Shown here in pieces: positions 35,464 through 45,037 of a DNA stretch of 64,000 bases. The notes beneath the pieces were generated by a model, which saw only the letters and a list, made by a program, of their open reading frames with translations, had not been told where the DNA came from and ran no database searches. Numbering within the stretch: the first letter of the stretch is position 1; each line of letters starts with the position of its first letter. The DNA lies in NCBI RefSeq assembly GCF_019803445.1, contig NZ_CP081844.1, positions 2,678,501 to 2,742,500 on the forward strand. The letters are read 5' to 3'. The DNA comes from Caenibius sp. WL. GTDB taxonomy: Bacteria > Pseudomonadota > Alphaproteobacteria > Sphingomonadales > Sphingomonadaceae. The translations under genes and the position numbers were made by a program.

Positions 35464-36872
35464 GCCTTCGCCCCCAGCGACCCGTCGATATATTTCATCA
35501 ATGTCTGGTGGAATTGCCGGATGCGGATTTCCTGATAATTGGCCAGTTGCACCTTGCCGCTTTTGGAACAGTGCAGGCCTTCCTGCACGAACGGCAAATT
35601 CCCCATATCCTGATCGAGCACATCGCCGAGCCCGCCGAGTTCCGCGGCGTCGGTCCATGGCTGATCGATCGTGAGATAGTGCATCGGCACACCGCGCGGC
35701 ATCGGCTCACCTTGCTTGACACGGGCCAGCACGCGCACTTCCATCAGGCAGGTATCCGGCGTTTTCCCGGGGCGCCAGCGATAGACGATATTCGGCATGA
35801 AGCCGCCCCAAGGGCCGAAATTGGGAAACACGTTATAGACCAGCGCATCCAGCAGTTCCGAATCCGTCGCCTGTTCGTGATCGTAGCCGGTCTGTTCGGC
35901 ATAGGTCTTGCGCAGGGCCGCACCGAGCGCCGCGCGCGCGGTCTGCCCTTGCGGCACGTCGACCGCGTAAGGATCGCCGGACGGATCGTAATTGTCAGAC
36001 GAACGGCCGTTGTACTTGATGAATTCGTCAACGATCCACTGTTCGCTCTTCCCCTCTGCGTCGACATGCGGGCTGAGTACCCCGAACGGAACCAGATTGG
36101 CGTTCACGTTGTCGCCCCAGTTCATGTAGGCGCTGTTGCAATCTCCGGTGAAGGGCAGCAATTGCGGATGCGTGATGACCGTGTGCCATGCTTCCATGAA
36201 CGCCTCGGCCGTCACTTTCCAGTTGGCCGCCACTTCCTTGCCCACCCAGACGACTGTGGCACATTCCTCGTGCCGCCAGCGCGCGAAATGCTGGGGCAGC
36301 GGGGCGAGAAACTCCTCCAGGCTCGGCCCGCCGCGCTCTTCACGCAGGAAGATATATCCGGCCCAACGCGCCACTTCCGCATCAGGCAAACGCAGTTCTT
36401 CATGCGAAAGATGCTTGAAATCCCAGGAACACGGCATGGAGGCAAAACTGCCATCCTTGTTCCAACTGAAACCGTGGAACGGACAGACGAACTTATCGGC
36501 CACACCGTCTTCCGTACGCAGCTTGCGCCCGCGATGGAGGCAGACATTGTGGAACGCGCGAACGGAACCATCGTCCTGGCGTGAAAGTATCCAGGAACGC
36601 CCCGCGTTTTCGAACACCGTGTAATCACCGGCCTCGGGAATATCCTCCTCACGCGCGGCGAACTGCCAGACGTAAGGCCACATCCGTTCCTGTTCCAGCC
36701 GGGCGAATTCCGCGCTCGTATAGCATTCCGCCGGGATCGGTTCGGAACCGAGATATTCGTAATGATCTTCGACCAGACTGTCAGGCGCCGGGCGGGAATC
36801 CGCCTCCATCAACTCTACCCAACTGACGCCTGGGCTGCGGGCGCCGCCAAATTCGGGGTCGCGCTCTGCCAT
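35460..36872 (-). CDS. Rieske non-heme iron oxygenase, alpha subunit
   Basis: 470 residues. ATG at 36872 (MAERDPEF) has AAGGAG 6 bases upstream. Rieske cluster C111-x-H113 and C130-x2-H133 (VCLHRG, CPFHGFSW); catalytic-iron histidines H230 and H235 in EAFMEAWHTVITHP, where the usual bridging 'DNF' is EAF. It inserts oxygen into an aromatic or alicyclic ring using electrons from a ferredoxin. No classical beta subunit is adjacent; instead ThuA overlaps its stop. Less similar to the other three long alphas of the island (36998, 59118, 61697), with a different N-terminus. Confidence 0.93.
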   Translation of the reverse strand: MAERDPEFGGARSPGVSWVELMEADSRPAPDSLVEDHYEYLGSEPIPAECYTSAEFARLEQERMWPYVWQFAAREEDIPEAGDYTVFENAGRSWILSRQDDGSVRAFHNVCLHRGRKLRTEDGVADKFVCPFHGFSWNKDGSFASMPCSWDFKHLSHEELRLPDAEVARWAGYIFLREERGGPSLEEFLAPLPQHFARWRHEECATVVWVGKEVAANWKVTAEAFMEAWHTVITHPQLLPFTGDCNSAYMNWGDNVNANLVPFGVLSPHVDAEGKSEQWIVDEFIKYNGRSSDNYDPSGDPYAVDVPQGQTARAALGAALRKTYAEQTGYDHEQATDSELLDALVYNVFPNFGPWGGFMPNIVYRWRPGKTPDTCLMEVRVLARVKQGEPMPRGVPMHYLTIDQPWTDAAELGGLGDVLDQDMGNLPFVQEGLHCSKSGKVQLANYQEIRIRQFHQTLMKYIDGSLGAKA

Positions 36873-36997
36873 ATCACACTCCTTCAACCCAATGTCCGTA
36901 TCTGTTTCCGCAGGTTCTGCCCCCCGCTTGGCCGTACGTCACCTTGCCGAAAGCATAGGTTACCGCGCAACGATCATCGAAATGACCCCATGCGCGA

Positions 36998-38341
36998 TCA
37001 ACGGCGTCCTGCCAGATAATCGTTGATCACTTCGTGGAACCGCCGCACCCGCGTTTCCTGACGCGAGAGATAGGCTTCCGTGAACGCCATGGAATGCAAA
37101 CCTCGTTGTTGCGTCACTGCCAGTGACAAGTCCTGTTCGAGAAAATCGCCTTGCGCAATCGTCGTCTGATAGTCGCTGAAATCGGCATCTTCGAATTCCG
37201 CTTCTTCATAAGGCCGCATCCCATAGAGCGTCCCCACTTCGTTCATCCCTTCCACCGGGGCCGCCAGATACCAGTAGTCGAACGTCGACCAATTGGGATC
37301 GTCGGCATCGGGTTCCGTACGAAAAACATGAAGACCCTCCGCCGTCCCCGTCAGTGTCAGGTTCGGGAACACCGTATGGTGAATCTGGTCGGTCAGCTCA
37401 TCGTCGGTGAAAACCGCGAAGTGATGATGGCCGCGTTCCGGCCCCAGCCGCCGCCGTGCTTCCTGTAACGCAATGCGCCCTTCTTGCGCGCGGCCTTCGA
37501 AATCGGCCGGATCGATATCCCATTCCGATAGAACCTGCGCCCATAGCGGTTTCACCATCTGCGCATCGGCATAGCGCGATGAAGGCTGCAGTTTCTCGAT
37601 CATGCGGTTGTGCCCGTTGGGATACATTTCGAACACCGTGGTCGAATAGTGATCGTCGATCATCGGTTCGAACTGCGGATGCACCGCCGGGATATGATAG
37701 GCCTCGTTGAAATTGTCCGACGCGAATTTCCAGTTGGTGTTGACGCGCAACCGCCGCCAGACGACGCGCTTCCAGTTCTCCAGATCACGGTTCGCGAGGA
37801 GTGTGGGAATAGGATCGAGAAAATCGAGCAGCGGCTTCGCGTTCTGATCGAAACTGAAAAAGACGAAACCGCCCCAGGTATCGCAGGGCAGTTCCTTCAA
37901 CGCCAATTTTCCGCATGGGTTGACGTCAAAATCCTCCGGATCCTGCACCTGATCGAGCTTGCCATCGAGGGCATATTTCCAGTTGTGATAGGGGCAGGTG
38001 AAATGCGTTGCGACGCCACCTTCGGCCGTGTTTACCAGCCGATTGCCGCGGTGCATGCAGACATTGAAGAAAGCCCGGATCGAACCGTCTTCCTGTTTCA
38101 CCATCAAGATCGATTCATGCATGAATTCATGCGTGATGAAATCGCCCGGTTCCTCCAGTTGGCTGGCCCGGCCACCCACGTGCCAAACCTTCTGCCACAT
38201 GTGTTCCCATTCACGCGCGGCGAAGTCCTTGCTCCAATAGCGGTCGCCAGTGATCGCATCGCCCCGCGCATGGGGCAACTGCGCATCGGGATGCGTGGGA
38301 TAGCCGGGCTTGCCCGCCTGATCTTGCATGATCGTTGCCAT
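36998..38341 (-). CDS. Rieske non-heme iron oxygenase, alpha subunit
   Basis: 447 residues from ATG 38341 (GAGAGG upstream). Rieske ligands C95/H97 and C116/H119; catalytic N210, H216, H221 in DNFNEAYHIPAVHP. It opens with GDAITGDRYWSKDFAAREWE, shared with the alphas at 59118 and 61697, so these three are paralogues. Its gene begins 14 bases after a SnoaL-like gene and is followed by another Rieske gene after 125 bases, in a receptor-SnoaL-Rieske-Rieske-ThuA series. Substrate unknown. Confidence 0.94.
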   Translation of the reverse strand: MATIMQDQAGKPGYPTHPDAQLPHARGDAITGDRYWSKDFAAREWEHMWQKVWHVGGRASQLEEPGDFITHEFMHESILMVKQEDGSIRAFFNVCMHRGNRLVNTAEGGVATHFTCPYHNWKYALDGKLDQVQDPEDFDVNPCGKLALKELPCDTWGGFVFFSFDQNAKPLLDFLDPIPTLLANRDLENWKRVVWRRLRVNTNWKFASDNFNEAYHIPAVHPQFEPMIDDHYSTTVFEMYPNGHNRMIEKLQPSSRYADAQMVKPLWAQVLSEWDIDPADFEGRAQEGRIALQEARRRLGPERGHHHFAVFTDDELTDQIHHTVFPNLTLTGTAEGLHVFRTEPDADDPNWSTFDYWYLAAPVEGMNEVGTLYGMRPYEEAEFEDADFSDYQTTIAQGDFLEQDLSLAVTQQRGLHSMAFTEAYLSRQETRVRRFHEVINDYLAGRR

Positions 38342-38355
38342 GGTCAGCCTCTCAC

Positions 38356-38802
38356 TCAATGGTTGCCGTGAATTTCTTCGAGCGAGCCGGGCATCGGCAT
38401 CATCGGCGTGATCGTGTAGTGGCGGCAGCGCCAGCGATCGGCCTGTTGCACGCATTCCATGCGATAATGGACTTGCACCGTCACCGTGTTGCCATCCTTC
38501 GCGCGGCCCATGCCGATGACGTACGCGGTCATCGCGCCGGCTTCGCCATCCCAGCTCTGCGGACGGAAATTGGAGATCATGTGGAAGTGATGCGTCATGT
38601 CCGCGAACACGCCATCGAAGAACGCACGGATCGCCTTCTTCCCATCCATCAGGGGCAGGCCGATCGCCGAAAGGTCGGCCACGGCATCATCGGTGAACAA
38701 ATCGAGCAGCGGCTCCACATCCTTGAGGCCATCCACGGCGTAGCAATAATCCGTCATCAGATCCTGCAGCGCTTCACGAACCTGCTGTGGCATCCGGGTC
38801 AT
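38356..38802 (-). CDS. SnoaL/NTF2-fold protein paired with Rieske gene
   Basis: 148 residues, a single NTF2-like cone fold: LQDLMTDYCYAVDGLKDVEP, LLDLFTDDAVADLSAIG, FDGVFADMTHHFHMISNF, GMGRAKDGNTVTVQVHYR. ATG at 38802 follows GGAGAG. It ends 14 bases before the start of the Rieske alpha at 38341, the position where a classical beta subunit would be, and beta subunits share this fold. It resembles the protein at 63127 (both have RAKDGNxVTV and a PGxLxEMH-like end). It could be an oxygenase partner, an isomerase/cyclase, or a hydratase. Confidence 0.85.
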   Translation of the reverse strand: MTRMPQQVREALQDLMTDYCYAVDGLKDVEPLLDLFTDDAVADLSAIGLPLMDGKKAIRAFFDGVFADMTHHFHMISNFRPQSWDGEAGAMTAYVIGMGRAKDGNTVTVQVHYRMECVQQADRWRCRHYTITPMMPMPGSLEEIHGNH

Positions 38803-38896
38803 CGTTTCTCTCCATTTCTCTTGCGGCGATCATCACGCTGCGCTTTCGCGCCCGGCCCTGATGCGTCTTGCGTGCCAGGGCCGCAGGCCTCGCCGA

Positions 38897-41095
38897 TCAG
38901 AAATCGAACCCGAAAGTGACGCCCCATTCACGCGGGGGGCCCAGCACCACGAAGTTTTCAAACCCCGGAGAACCCGCCAGCGCGGCGAAATAGCCGGAAG
39001 CGCGATATTTCTCGTTCGAGAGGTTCTTGCCCCACACGGTCACGCTCCAGCGATCATTATCCGGGGCCCATTTCACGCTGGCATCGAACAGATCGAGTTT
39101 GGGCACACGGCCGACGAGCGCGTTGCGCGTATCGGTTTCGCGCCGGCTGGTGTGGTTCCAGCCGCCGAACAGAGTGGCCTTTCCACCGCCCACCGCGAAT
39201 TCGTAAGTCACCCGGGCACCCGCCTGCAACTTGGGGGCGTTGCGCAGCTTCAGATTGGTGCAATCGACGTAATCTTCCGGCGCCGCAGCCTGGCCATCGA
39301 TATCGCAGCGGAACTGCTTGTAGCGCGCATCGAGATAGCTGAGATTGGCACCCAGAGTCAGGCCATCGACCGGAACGATTGTCATTTCGGCCTCGACACC
39401 ATCCATCTTGGCCTTGCCCGCGTTGACGATCGTCGAGATCATCGTGTTGCCGAAATAGGTCAGCGTATCGACTTGCAGATCGCGATAAGTGGTGGTGAAG
39501 GCCGCGATGTTGAACCGCAGACGGTTGTCGAGCCAGCTGGTCTTCAGCCCCGCCTCGATCGTATCGACCTTTTCCGGGCCGTAAGGTTGCAGAATGATGG
39601 TGCGGCCAGAAAAGCCGCCGGAGTGCGCACCGCGAACGTAGCTCACGTAGAAGAAGTGATCGTTGGTGATCTTGTAATCGAGCCCCAGACGCCAGCCCCA
39701 GTGCTGCCAATTGGCGGATCTGGTCTGATATTCCCATGGCCCCAGATAATCGCCCCCCAGGAATGTCCGGTTGCCGATCGTCATGGTCTTCTTCTGATCC
39801 GTCCAGCGCACGCCGGCTGTCAGTTTCAGCGCATCGGTAACATTGACATAACCCTGCGCGAAGAGCGCCAGCGATTCATCGTCCTGATCATTGTAAAGCA
39901 GGCCGCGGTAATCACCGGTGTAAAGGTACTGCCCGTCCTGATCGAGCTTGTAATTCTTCTTCAGATAATAGCCGCCGACCAGCAATTCGGTGCTGGAGGT
40001 GGGGTTGACCGTAGCGCGCAGTTCCTGGCTGAATTGCCAGTTCTTCGTGATGCGGCTCGTAGCGAATATCTGGGCGGATGTGCCGTCCTGATCGGTGAAT
40101 TCATCCAGCTTGACCTTGCGGTAATTGGTGATCGAAGTCAGCCGTACCGGGCCGGTATCGTAATTCAACGTCAGGGTTGTGCCGAACACATCGTAATCGG
40201 AATAGCCCCTGTCACCGCCGGTCCGATAACGGATGCGATCAGTCAGGCTATAGGATTCACCAGGAACATATGTCGTCATACCCGGCGTGCTGTAATTGAC
40301 CACCACCGGGCCATCGTTACGCCCACGCGCCAACTCCGCAACCAATGTGGCGTCGAGCCCGCCCTCTTCATACCGCAACGCTATCCGGCCCGCGTTGACG
40401 TTCTGCCCGCCCAGGCGCTTGCCGTTCACCGTGCTGCGATAGAAGCCATCATCGCCCTTGTGCATCGCGGTGATACGCAAGCCCAACCTGTCTTCCACCA
40501 AGGGCACGTTGACCGCCGCCATCGCATCCATCCTGCCATAGTTGCCGGCAGTGATCTTGCCGGAGACGGTGAAGTCATGAACATCGGGTTTTTTGGTGGT
40601 GACGTTGATCACCCCGCCGATAGTGTTCGCACCGAAGATCGTGCCCTGCGGCCCGCGCAGCACTTCGATCTGTTCGATATCGAACAGATCGAGCAGCGCC
40701 GTGGTGTTGCTGCCTTGATAAACGCCATCGACCACGGTGCCGACCGCCGGATCGAGAAAGCCGTCCGCCTCCTGCACCCCGATGCCACGAATCGAAACGG
40801 CGGCGGTCAGGCCGGAATTGACCACACTGGTCACCACCAGGCTGGGAACCGAACCGTTCAGCGCCTTGAGATCGGGGGAGATCGTCCGGTCGAGCGCCGC
40901 CGCGTTCAGCGCGGTCACCGCAATCGGCACAGTCTGGAGGTTTTCCGCTTTCTTCTGCGCGGTAACGACGATTTCACCGATTCCACTCGCCGGGACCGGA
41001 TCGGCGGCGGGCGCCTCCTGTGCATGGGCCTGGGCGCCAGCGATGGCCGCCACAGACAATCCCGAAAGTAGCAATTTCATCTCTTCCCTAAACAT
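38897..41095 (-). CDS. TonB-dependent receptor
   Basis: 732 residues from ATG 41095 (GGAGAGGAC upstream; an ATG at 41080 is an alternative). Signal ends AGAQAHAQ; TonB box GEIVVTAQKK; plug RGPQGTIFGANTIGG; barrel ends GVTFGFDF. First gene of a minus-strand series running through SnoaL, two Rieske genes and ThuA, so it probably imports their substrate. The divergent TetR gene at 41235 likely controls it. Confidence 0.94.
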   Translation of the reverse strand: MFREEMKLLLSGLSVAAIAGAQAHAQEAPAADPVPASGIGEIVVTAQKKAENLQTVPIAVTALNAAALDRTISPDLKALNGSVPSLVVTSVVNSGLTAAVSIRGIGVQEADGFLDPAVGTVVDGVYQGSNTTALLDLFDIEQIEVLRGPQGTIFGANTIGGVINVTTKKPDVHDFTVSGKITAGNYGRMDAMAAVNVPLVEDRLGLRITAMHKGDDGFYRSTVNGKRLGGQNVNAGRIALRYEEGGLDATLVAELARGRNDGPVVVNYSTPGMTTYVPGESYSLTDRIRYRTGGDRGYSDYDVFGTTLTLNYDTGPVRLTSITNYRKVKLDEFTDQDGTSAQIFATSRITKNWQFSQELRATVNPTSSTELLVGGYYLKKNYKLDQDGQYLYTGDYRGLLYNDQDDESLALFAQGYVNVTDALKLTAGVRWTDQKKTMTIGNRTFLGGDYLGPWEYQTRSANWQHWGWRLGLDYKITNDHFFYVSYVRGAHSGGFSGRTIILQPYGPEKVDTIEAGLKTSWLDNRLRFNIAAFTTTYRDLQVDTLTYFGNTMISTIVNAGKAKMDGVEAEMTIVPVDGLTLGANLSYLDARYKQFRCDIDGQAAAPEDYVDCTNLKLRNAPKLQAGARVTYEFAVGGGKATLFGGWNHTSRRETDTRNALVGRVPKLDLFDASVKWAPDNDRWSVTVWGKNLSNEKYRASGYFAALAGSPGFENFVVLGPPREWGVTFGFDF

Positions 41096-41163
41096 GTCCT
41101 CTCCTCCCAACCGACGGCCGGAATTGCGCCGCCTTATGCCGGCTTCGTCCCGCCATCATAAAT

Positions 41164-41183
41164 AACCGGATGATGTGCCGGTT
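41164..41183. promoter_or_regulatory. Inverted repeat in divergent receptor/TetR promoter
   Basis: AACCGG (41164-41169) / CCGGTT (41178-41183) with an 8-base centre, a spacing typical of TetR-family operators. It lies between the divergent receptor and TetR genes, about 70 bases from the receptor start. Confidence 0.4.
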
Positions 41184-41224
41184 TTTGTGGCGCAGGCATG
41201 GGAAAATGCATACTGAGACTTTGA

Positions 41225-41230
41225 CTAGGG
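41225..41230. promoter_or_regulatory. CTAG element upstream of receptor/TetR
   Basis: CTAGGG at 41225-41230, on the minus strand CCCTAGTCA, matching the motif of other island promoters. It is only 5 bases before ATG 41235, which suggests the real TetR start is the ATG at 41280 or that the element serves the receptor side. Confidence 0.35.
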
Positions 41231-41234
41231 CCAC

Positions 41235-41948
41235 ATGGGACCACTTGCAGACACCCATAACGCACGAGACAGTACGCCGATGACTTCACCCAGAGACAAG
41301 CAGGTACTCAAAGAGATCCGCCGGGGCAGCGGCCCGGATGACGAGACCCGTTGGCAGCAACGCAAGAGTTCGCTGACGCGCGAGGCTATTCTCGAAGCGG
41401 CGATCGAATGCCTGGTTTCTTGCGGCTACATCGGCCTGACGACGAGCGAAGTCACCAAGCGAGCAGGCATTTCCCGCGGCGCCATGCATCACCATTATGC
41501 CAACAAGATGGAACTGGTCGCTGCGCTGGTCGACTATGTGCTGTACCGCCGGATGCAACATTTCCTGAAGGAATACCCCCAGCTCCGCCTGGATGACACC
41601 GACCGGACGCTGAAGCACGCCACCGAACTGTATTGGCGCATCCTGCAACGCCGGGAATTCATGGCCTATCTCGAACTGGCGATGGCGGCCCGCACAGACC
41701 CGGAACTCGAACGTGTGCTGATCCCGGCAACCCGCCGCTTCGACGCAATCTGGACACGCGAAATGGCCGAAGCCTTTCCACAATGGGGGGAGCGTGTACA
41801 CCAGATGATACTGGCCAGCGATTTTGCGCAGGCCGCCCATCTCGGCCTGCTGTTCAACGCCGCCATCATCGGCGAAGAACGTCAGAGGGCCGTGCGCGAC
41901 CTTATCGTTCGAATGGTCGATACCGTTTACGGGGATGCCGCCGATTGA
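41235..41948 (+). CDS. TetR-family regulator
   Basis: 237 residues. Helix-turn-helix about 48-95: AILEAAIECLVSCGYIGLTT, then SEVTKRAGISRGAMHHHY; a helical ligand domain follows. ATG at 41235 has AGGG upstream, while ATG at 41280 (MTSPRDKQ) leaves room for the promoter element, so the start is uncertain. It is divergent from the receptor/Rieske series and in line with an SDR and an acyl-CoA synthetase gene, and probably represses one or both. Confidence 0.88.
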   Translation: MGPLADTHNARDSTPMTSPRDKQVLKEIRRGSGPDDETRWQQRKSSLTREAILEAAIECLVSCGYIGLTTSEVTKRAGISRGAMHHHYANKMELVAALVDYVLYRRMQHFLKEYPQLRLDDTDRTLKHATELYWRILQRREFMAYLELAMAARTDPELERVLIPATRRFDAIWTREMAEAFPQWGERVHQMILASDFAQAAHLGLLFNAAIIGEERQRAVRDLIVRMVDTVYGDAAD

Positions 41949-42109
41949 TTACGCCCTACAAGGCCGATCTGGAAGAAAGGATAGTTTTACAGCGTGCGGG
42001 CGCGGCGCAGATTGGGCCAATACGAAAGCGAAACGGCAGGCACGACCTCCGCGCCGGGCTGATCGCATTTCGCCGTGCGGCGAAGTGTCGACTATGGGAA
42101 GGAAAAAGA

Positions 42110-42793
42110 ATGGCTAACGTGATTGTCTCCGGGGCATCCCGGGGAATTGGGCTGGAACTGGTCAGGGCACATCTTGCCGCTGGTGATCAAGTCCACGCAT
42201 TGGCACGCGATCCTTCGTCCCCCGCGCTGGCGGCATTGCAGTCAGAAGCAAACGGCCGGCTGGCAATCCATCAGGCCGATGTCGCTTCGGATGACTCGAT
42301 TGCCGCCGCGGCGGCAGCGACAGGCAACGAGCCGGTCGATATCATCTACAACGTCGCCGGGATTACCGGAAAAACGCCGGCCGCACTGGAACCGGGCGAC
42401 TGGGAAGGCTTCGACGATTCCATCGAAATCATGCTCAAAGGGCCCTTGCGGGTGCTGCGTGCGTTCCTACCCCGTCTCGGCGAGGGCTCCAAGGTCATCA
42501 ACTTCTCCAGCCAACTCGCCGCTTCCACCTGGCCCTATGGCGGATATTATGGCTATGTCGCGGCCAAATCCGGCTTGAACCGCATGATGCGGTCCGCCGC
42601 GCTTGATCTCAAGGATCGGGGCATCGTGATCGGCATCGTTCACCCCGGCTACGTGCAGACCGATATGGGCGGCCCCGATGCCGATATCTCCCCGGCGGAA
42701 AGCGCGGCCAGCATCATCAAGCTGACACGAGAATGGCCGCTCGAACGCTCTGGCGATTTTTACAAGTGGAACGGCGAAGAACATGCCTGGTGA
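42110..42793 (+). CDS. Short-chain dehydrogenase/reductase
   Basis: 227 residues. Cofactor motif SGASRGIG near the N-terminus, NVAG in place of NNAG, and catalytic Tyr/Lys in YVAAK with upstream SSQ. ATG at 42110 follows GGAAGGAAAA. It oxidises or reduces an alcohol/ketone with NAD(P); substrate unknown. It lies 161 bases after TetR and 41 bases before the acyl-CoA synthetase gene. Confidence 0.9.
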   Translation: MANVIVSGASRGIGLELVRAHLAAGDQVHALARDPSSPALAALQSEANGRLAIHQADVASDDSIAAAAAATGNEPVDIIYNVAGITGKTPAALEPGDWEGFDDSIEIMLKGPLRVLRAFLPRLGEGSKVINFSSQLAASTWPYGGYYGYVAAKSGLNRMMRSAALDLKDRGIVIGIVHPGYVQTDMGGPDADISPAESAASIIKLTREWPLERSGDFYKWNGEEHAW

Positions 42794-42834
42794 CATCGCA
42801 GGCGGCTCTATCCTGGCAAAGGCAATCGCGTAGC

Positions 42835-44466
42835 ATGGCACAACGAAAACCAGCCCCATGGGCATGGCTGGAAACCCCCGCCCCGCATCAGCGCGCCTAC
42901 GCGCAGGCGATGGTCTGGGATGACGGCACGATTGCCGACCAGGCTATCGCCCTGACCGAACACGATCCCGATTTCGTCGCCTTCGTCGAGGGAGACGAGG
43001 AGATGACCCGTGCCGAATTGCTGGCCGATGCCGAAGCACTCTGCGCCGCGCTGCATGCCCACGGGATGCGCCCCGGCGATGTCATCGGGTTTCAGGTGCC
43101 CAACTGGCGCGAAGCGGCCGTTATCAATCTGGCAGCCGCGCTCTCGGGCTTCATCATCAATCCGATCGTGCCGATCTACCGCGATCACGAAGTTTCACTG
43201 ATGCTGGCCGATTGCAATGCCCGTGCGTTCTTCGTGGCGGCGCAGTTCCGCAATTACGATTTCGCCGCCATGGCAGAGCGTATCCGCCCTGCCCTGCCCG
43301 ATCTGGCGCATGTCTTCATCGTGCGCGGAGAAGGGCCGGATGATTATGCCGCGCTGATCGCACAAGGGCGTGGGCAGCGCTTCGCCCGCCCCACTGTCGA
43401 TCCGCTGGGCGTCAAGATGGTGCTTTACACATCGGGCACCACCGGACGCCCCAAGGGCGTGCTGCATAGCCATGTGACGCTGTCCCGCATTGTGCGCCAG
43501 AGCGGGGAACACTGGGGGCTGCGCGCGGGCGAAGCGACGCTGATGCCGTCGCCTGTCACGCATGTCTCCGGCTATGCCAACGGGCTGGAAGCTCCGCTGA
43601 TCTGCGGCACACGCACGGTGCTGATGGAAAGCTGGAATGCCGCGATGGCCGTCGCACTCATCGATCGTCACCAGTTGGTCGGCACTGTCGCCGCAACCCC
43701 GTTTCTGGTGGAACTGGCCGATGCCGCCCGGGCGGCGGCAAACCCTCTCCCGTCGTTCCGCTATTTCGCCTGTGGCGGGGCGGCAGTGCCTAACGACCTG
43801 ATCCCGGCGGCCCGGCAAGCCTTCGCCAATTGCCAGCCTTTCCGCGTGTTCGGCGCATCCGAAGTACCGCTGGTGACGTTTGGCTGGCCAGGCAACGCCG
43901 ATCTTGCCGCCACCACGGACGGCGAAATCGTCGATTACGATGTGCTGGTTGTCGATGCCGACGACCAGCCCCTGCCCGATGGGCAGGCCGGTGAAATTCT
44001 CGCCCGTGGCCCCGGCATGATGATGGGCTATGCCGACGAACAGCAAACCCGCGAGGCGATTACGGCGGAAGGCTATTTCCGCACCGGCGACCTTGGTATC
44101 CGCACGGCCGAGGGGGCAATCGTGATCACCGGACGCAAGAAGGACCTGATCATTCGCGGCGGCGAAAACATTTCCGCCAAGGAAATCGAGGACACACTGC
44201 ACACGCATCCCGGCGTGGCGGAAGCGAGCGTTGTCGCCATGCCGCACGAACGGTTGGGCGAAGGCATTTGCGCCTATATCATCGCCGCCGGCAACGCAGC
44301 CCCGACGACAGAAGAACTGGCCGCCCATGTCGCCATGAGCGGCCTTGCAAAACAGAAGATACCCGAACGCTTCGAATTCGTGCCGGATTTCCCCCGCACC
44401 GCCTCCGGCAAGATCCGCAAGGATCAGTTACGCGAAGATATCGCGCGCAAGCTTGGAGCGAGCTAA
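42835..44466 (+). CDS. Acyl-CoA synthetase (AMP-forming)
   Basis: 543 residues. ATP-binding loop LYTSGTTGRPKGVLH (about 200-215), a core motif VFGASEVPLVTFGWPG, the hinge region YFRTGDLGIRT / GRKKDLIIRGGENI, and a C-terminal TASGKIRKDQLRE with the catalytic lysine. It activates a carboxylic acid to its CoA thioester, the entry step for the acyl-CoA dehydrogenases and thiolases of region B. The substrate is not predictable. It is the last gene of the TetR/SDR series and is followed by a terminator. Confidence 0.93.
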   Translation: MAQRKPAPWAWLETPAPHQRAYAQAMVWDDGTIADQAIALTEHDPDFVAFVEGDEEMTRAELLADAEALCAALHAHGMRPGDVIGFQVPNWREAAVINLAAALSGFIINPIVPIYRDHEVSLMLADCNARAFFVAAQFRNYDFAAMAERIRPALPDLAHVFIVRGEGPDDYAALIAQGRGQRFARPTVDPLGVKMVLYTSGTTGRPKGVLHSHVTLSRIVRQSGEHWGLRAGEATLMPSPVTHVSGYANGLEAPLICGTRTVLMESWNAAMAVALIDRHQLVGTVAATPFLVELADAARAAANPLPSFRYFACGGAAVPNDLIPAARQAFANCQPFRVFGASEVPLVTFGWPGNADLAATTDGEIVDYDVLVVDADDQPLPDGQAGEILARGPGMMMGYADEQQTREAITAEGYFRTGDLGIRTAEGAIVITGRKKDLIIRGGENISAKEIEDTLHTHPGVAEASVVAMPHERLGEGICAYIIAAGNAAPTTEELAAHVAMSGLAKQKIPERFEFVPDFPRTASGKIRKDQLREDIARKLGAS

Positions 44467-44480
44467 CGCCCGCCCCGCCC

Positions 44481-44517
44481 CGCGCCTTCTTCCACCATGA
44501 TTAGGAAAGAAGGCGCG
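44481..44517. terminator. Hairpin between convergent genes
   Basis: Stem CGCGCCTTCTT (44481-44491) / AAGAAGGCGCG (44507-44517), 11 perfect pairs, between the synthetase stop at 44466 and the converging SnoaL-like gene ending at 44528. Confidence 0.65.
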
Positions 44518-44527
44518 CGGTCGGGGT

Positions 44528-44956
44528 TTACACGCCCTTGGGGCCGTGCTGACGGTGAATATTGCGGAACGAGCGGCTGTGGAACAACCACTGCCCGTCG
44601 CGCTTGACGCAGGTATCTTCATAGACACCGCGATCCCGCTTGGTCAGACCGTCCTGATCGTACACTTCCGAAGTATAGCTGCGCACGCGCGCATGATCGC
44701 CTTCCACCTCGATCGAGGCCGGCCAGGCTTCGAACATGATGCCGGGGTAGGCTTTCATGGCTTCCAGCCACATGGCGACAATCGCCTCACGGCCTTTTGT
44801 CGTACCGATTTCGGGGTAGTCGGGCAGCGACCACTCGCCATCTTCGGCCCAGGTCGCGCCCCATGCGAGCGCGTCGTTACGCGTCACAGCATCGGCATAC
44901 GTTTCAAGCAATTCGCGGATCGCCAGACGGTCCTCCACCGGGCCGGTAAATGGCAT
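44528..44956 (-). CDS. SnoaL/NTF2-fold protein
   Basis: 142 residues from ATG 44956 (AAGGAC upstream). One NTF2-like domain: MPFTGPVEDRLAIRELLETY, WAEDGEWSLPDYPEIG, then EGDHARVRSYTSEVYDQDG. It is clearly paralogous to the protein at 58684 (both begin M[PA]FTGPxEDRxAIREL). It lies downstream of the Rieske ferredoxin gene (82-base gap) on the same strand, so it probably belongs to the same oxygenase system. Confidence 0.85.
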   Translation of the reverse strand: MPFTGPVEDRLAIRELLETYADAVTRNDALAWGATWAEDGEWSLPDYPEIGTTKGREAIVAMWLEAMKAYPGIMFEAWPASIEVEGDHARVRSYTSEVYDQDGLTKRDRGVYEDTCVKRDGQWLFHSRSFRNIHRQHGPKGV

Positions 44957-44991
44957 GATAGTCCTTTCCCTTCGCTGTTTCCCGCACGAAG

Positions 44992-45027
44992 CTAGCCCCA
45001 TCCGCTACCGTACGAACCTATGGCTAG
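44992..45027. promoter_or_regulatory. Two CTAG elements before SnoaL-like gene
   Basis: CTAGCC at 44992-44997 and CTAG at 45024-45027, the latter read on the minus strand as CTAGCCATAGG. They lie 36 and 68 bases upstream of ATG 44956, suggesting a promoter within the short gap to the ferredoxin gene. Confidence 0.4.
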
Positions 45028-45037
45028 TGCGAGGAAA

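Noticed and set aside
38861-41071. 736-codon plus-strand open frame opposite a TonB receptor
   Set aside because: It lies antisense to a clear receptor gene; the frame is open because of high GC and codon bias. It has no recognisable domain.
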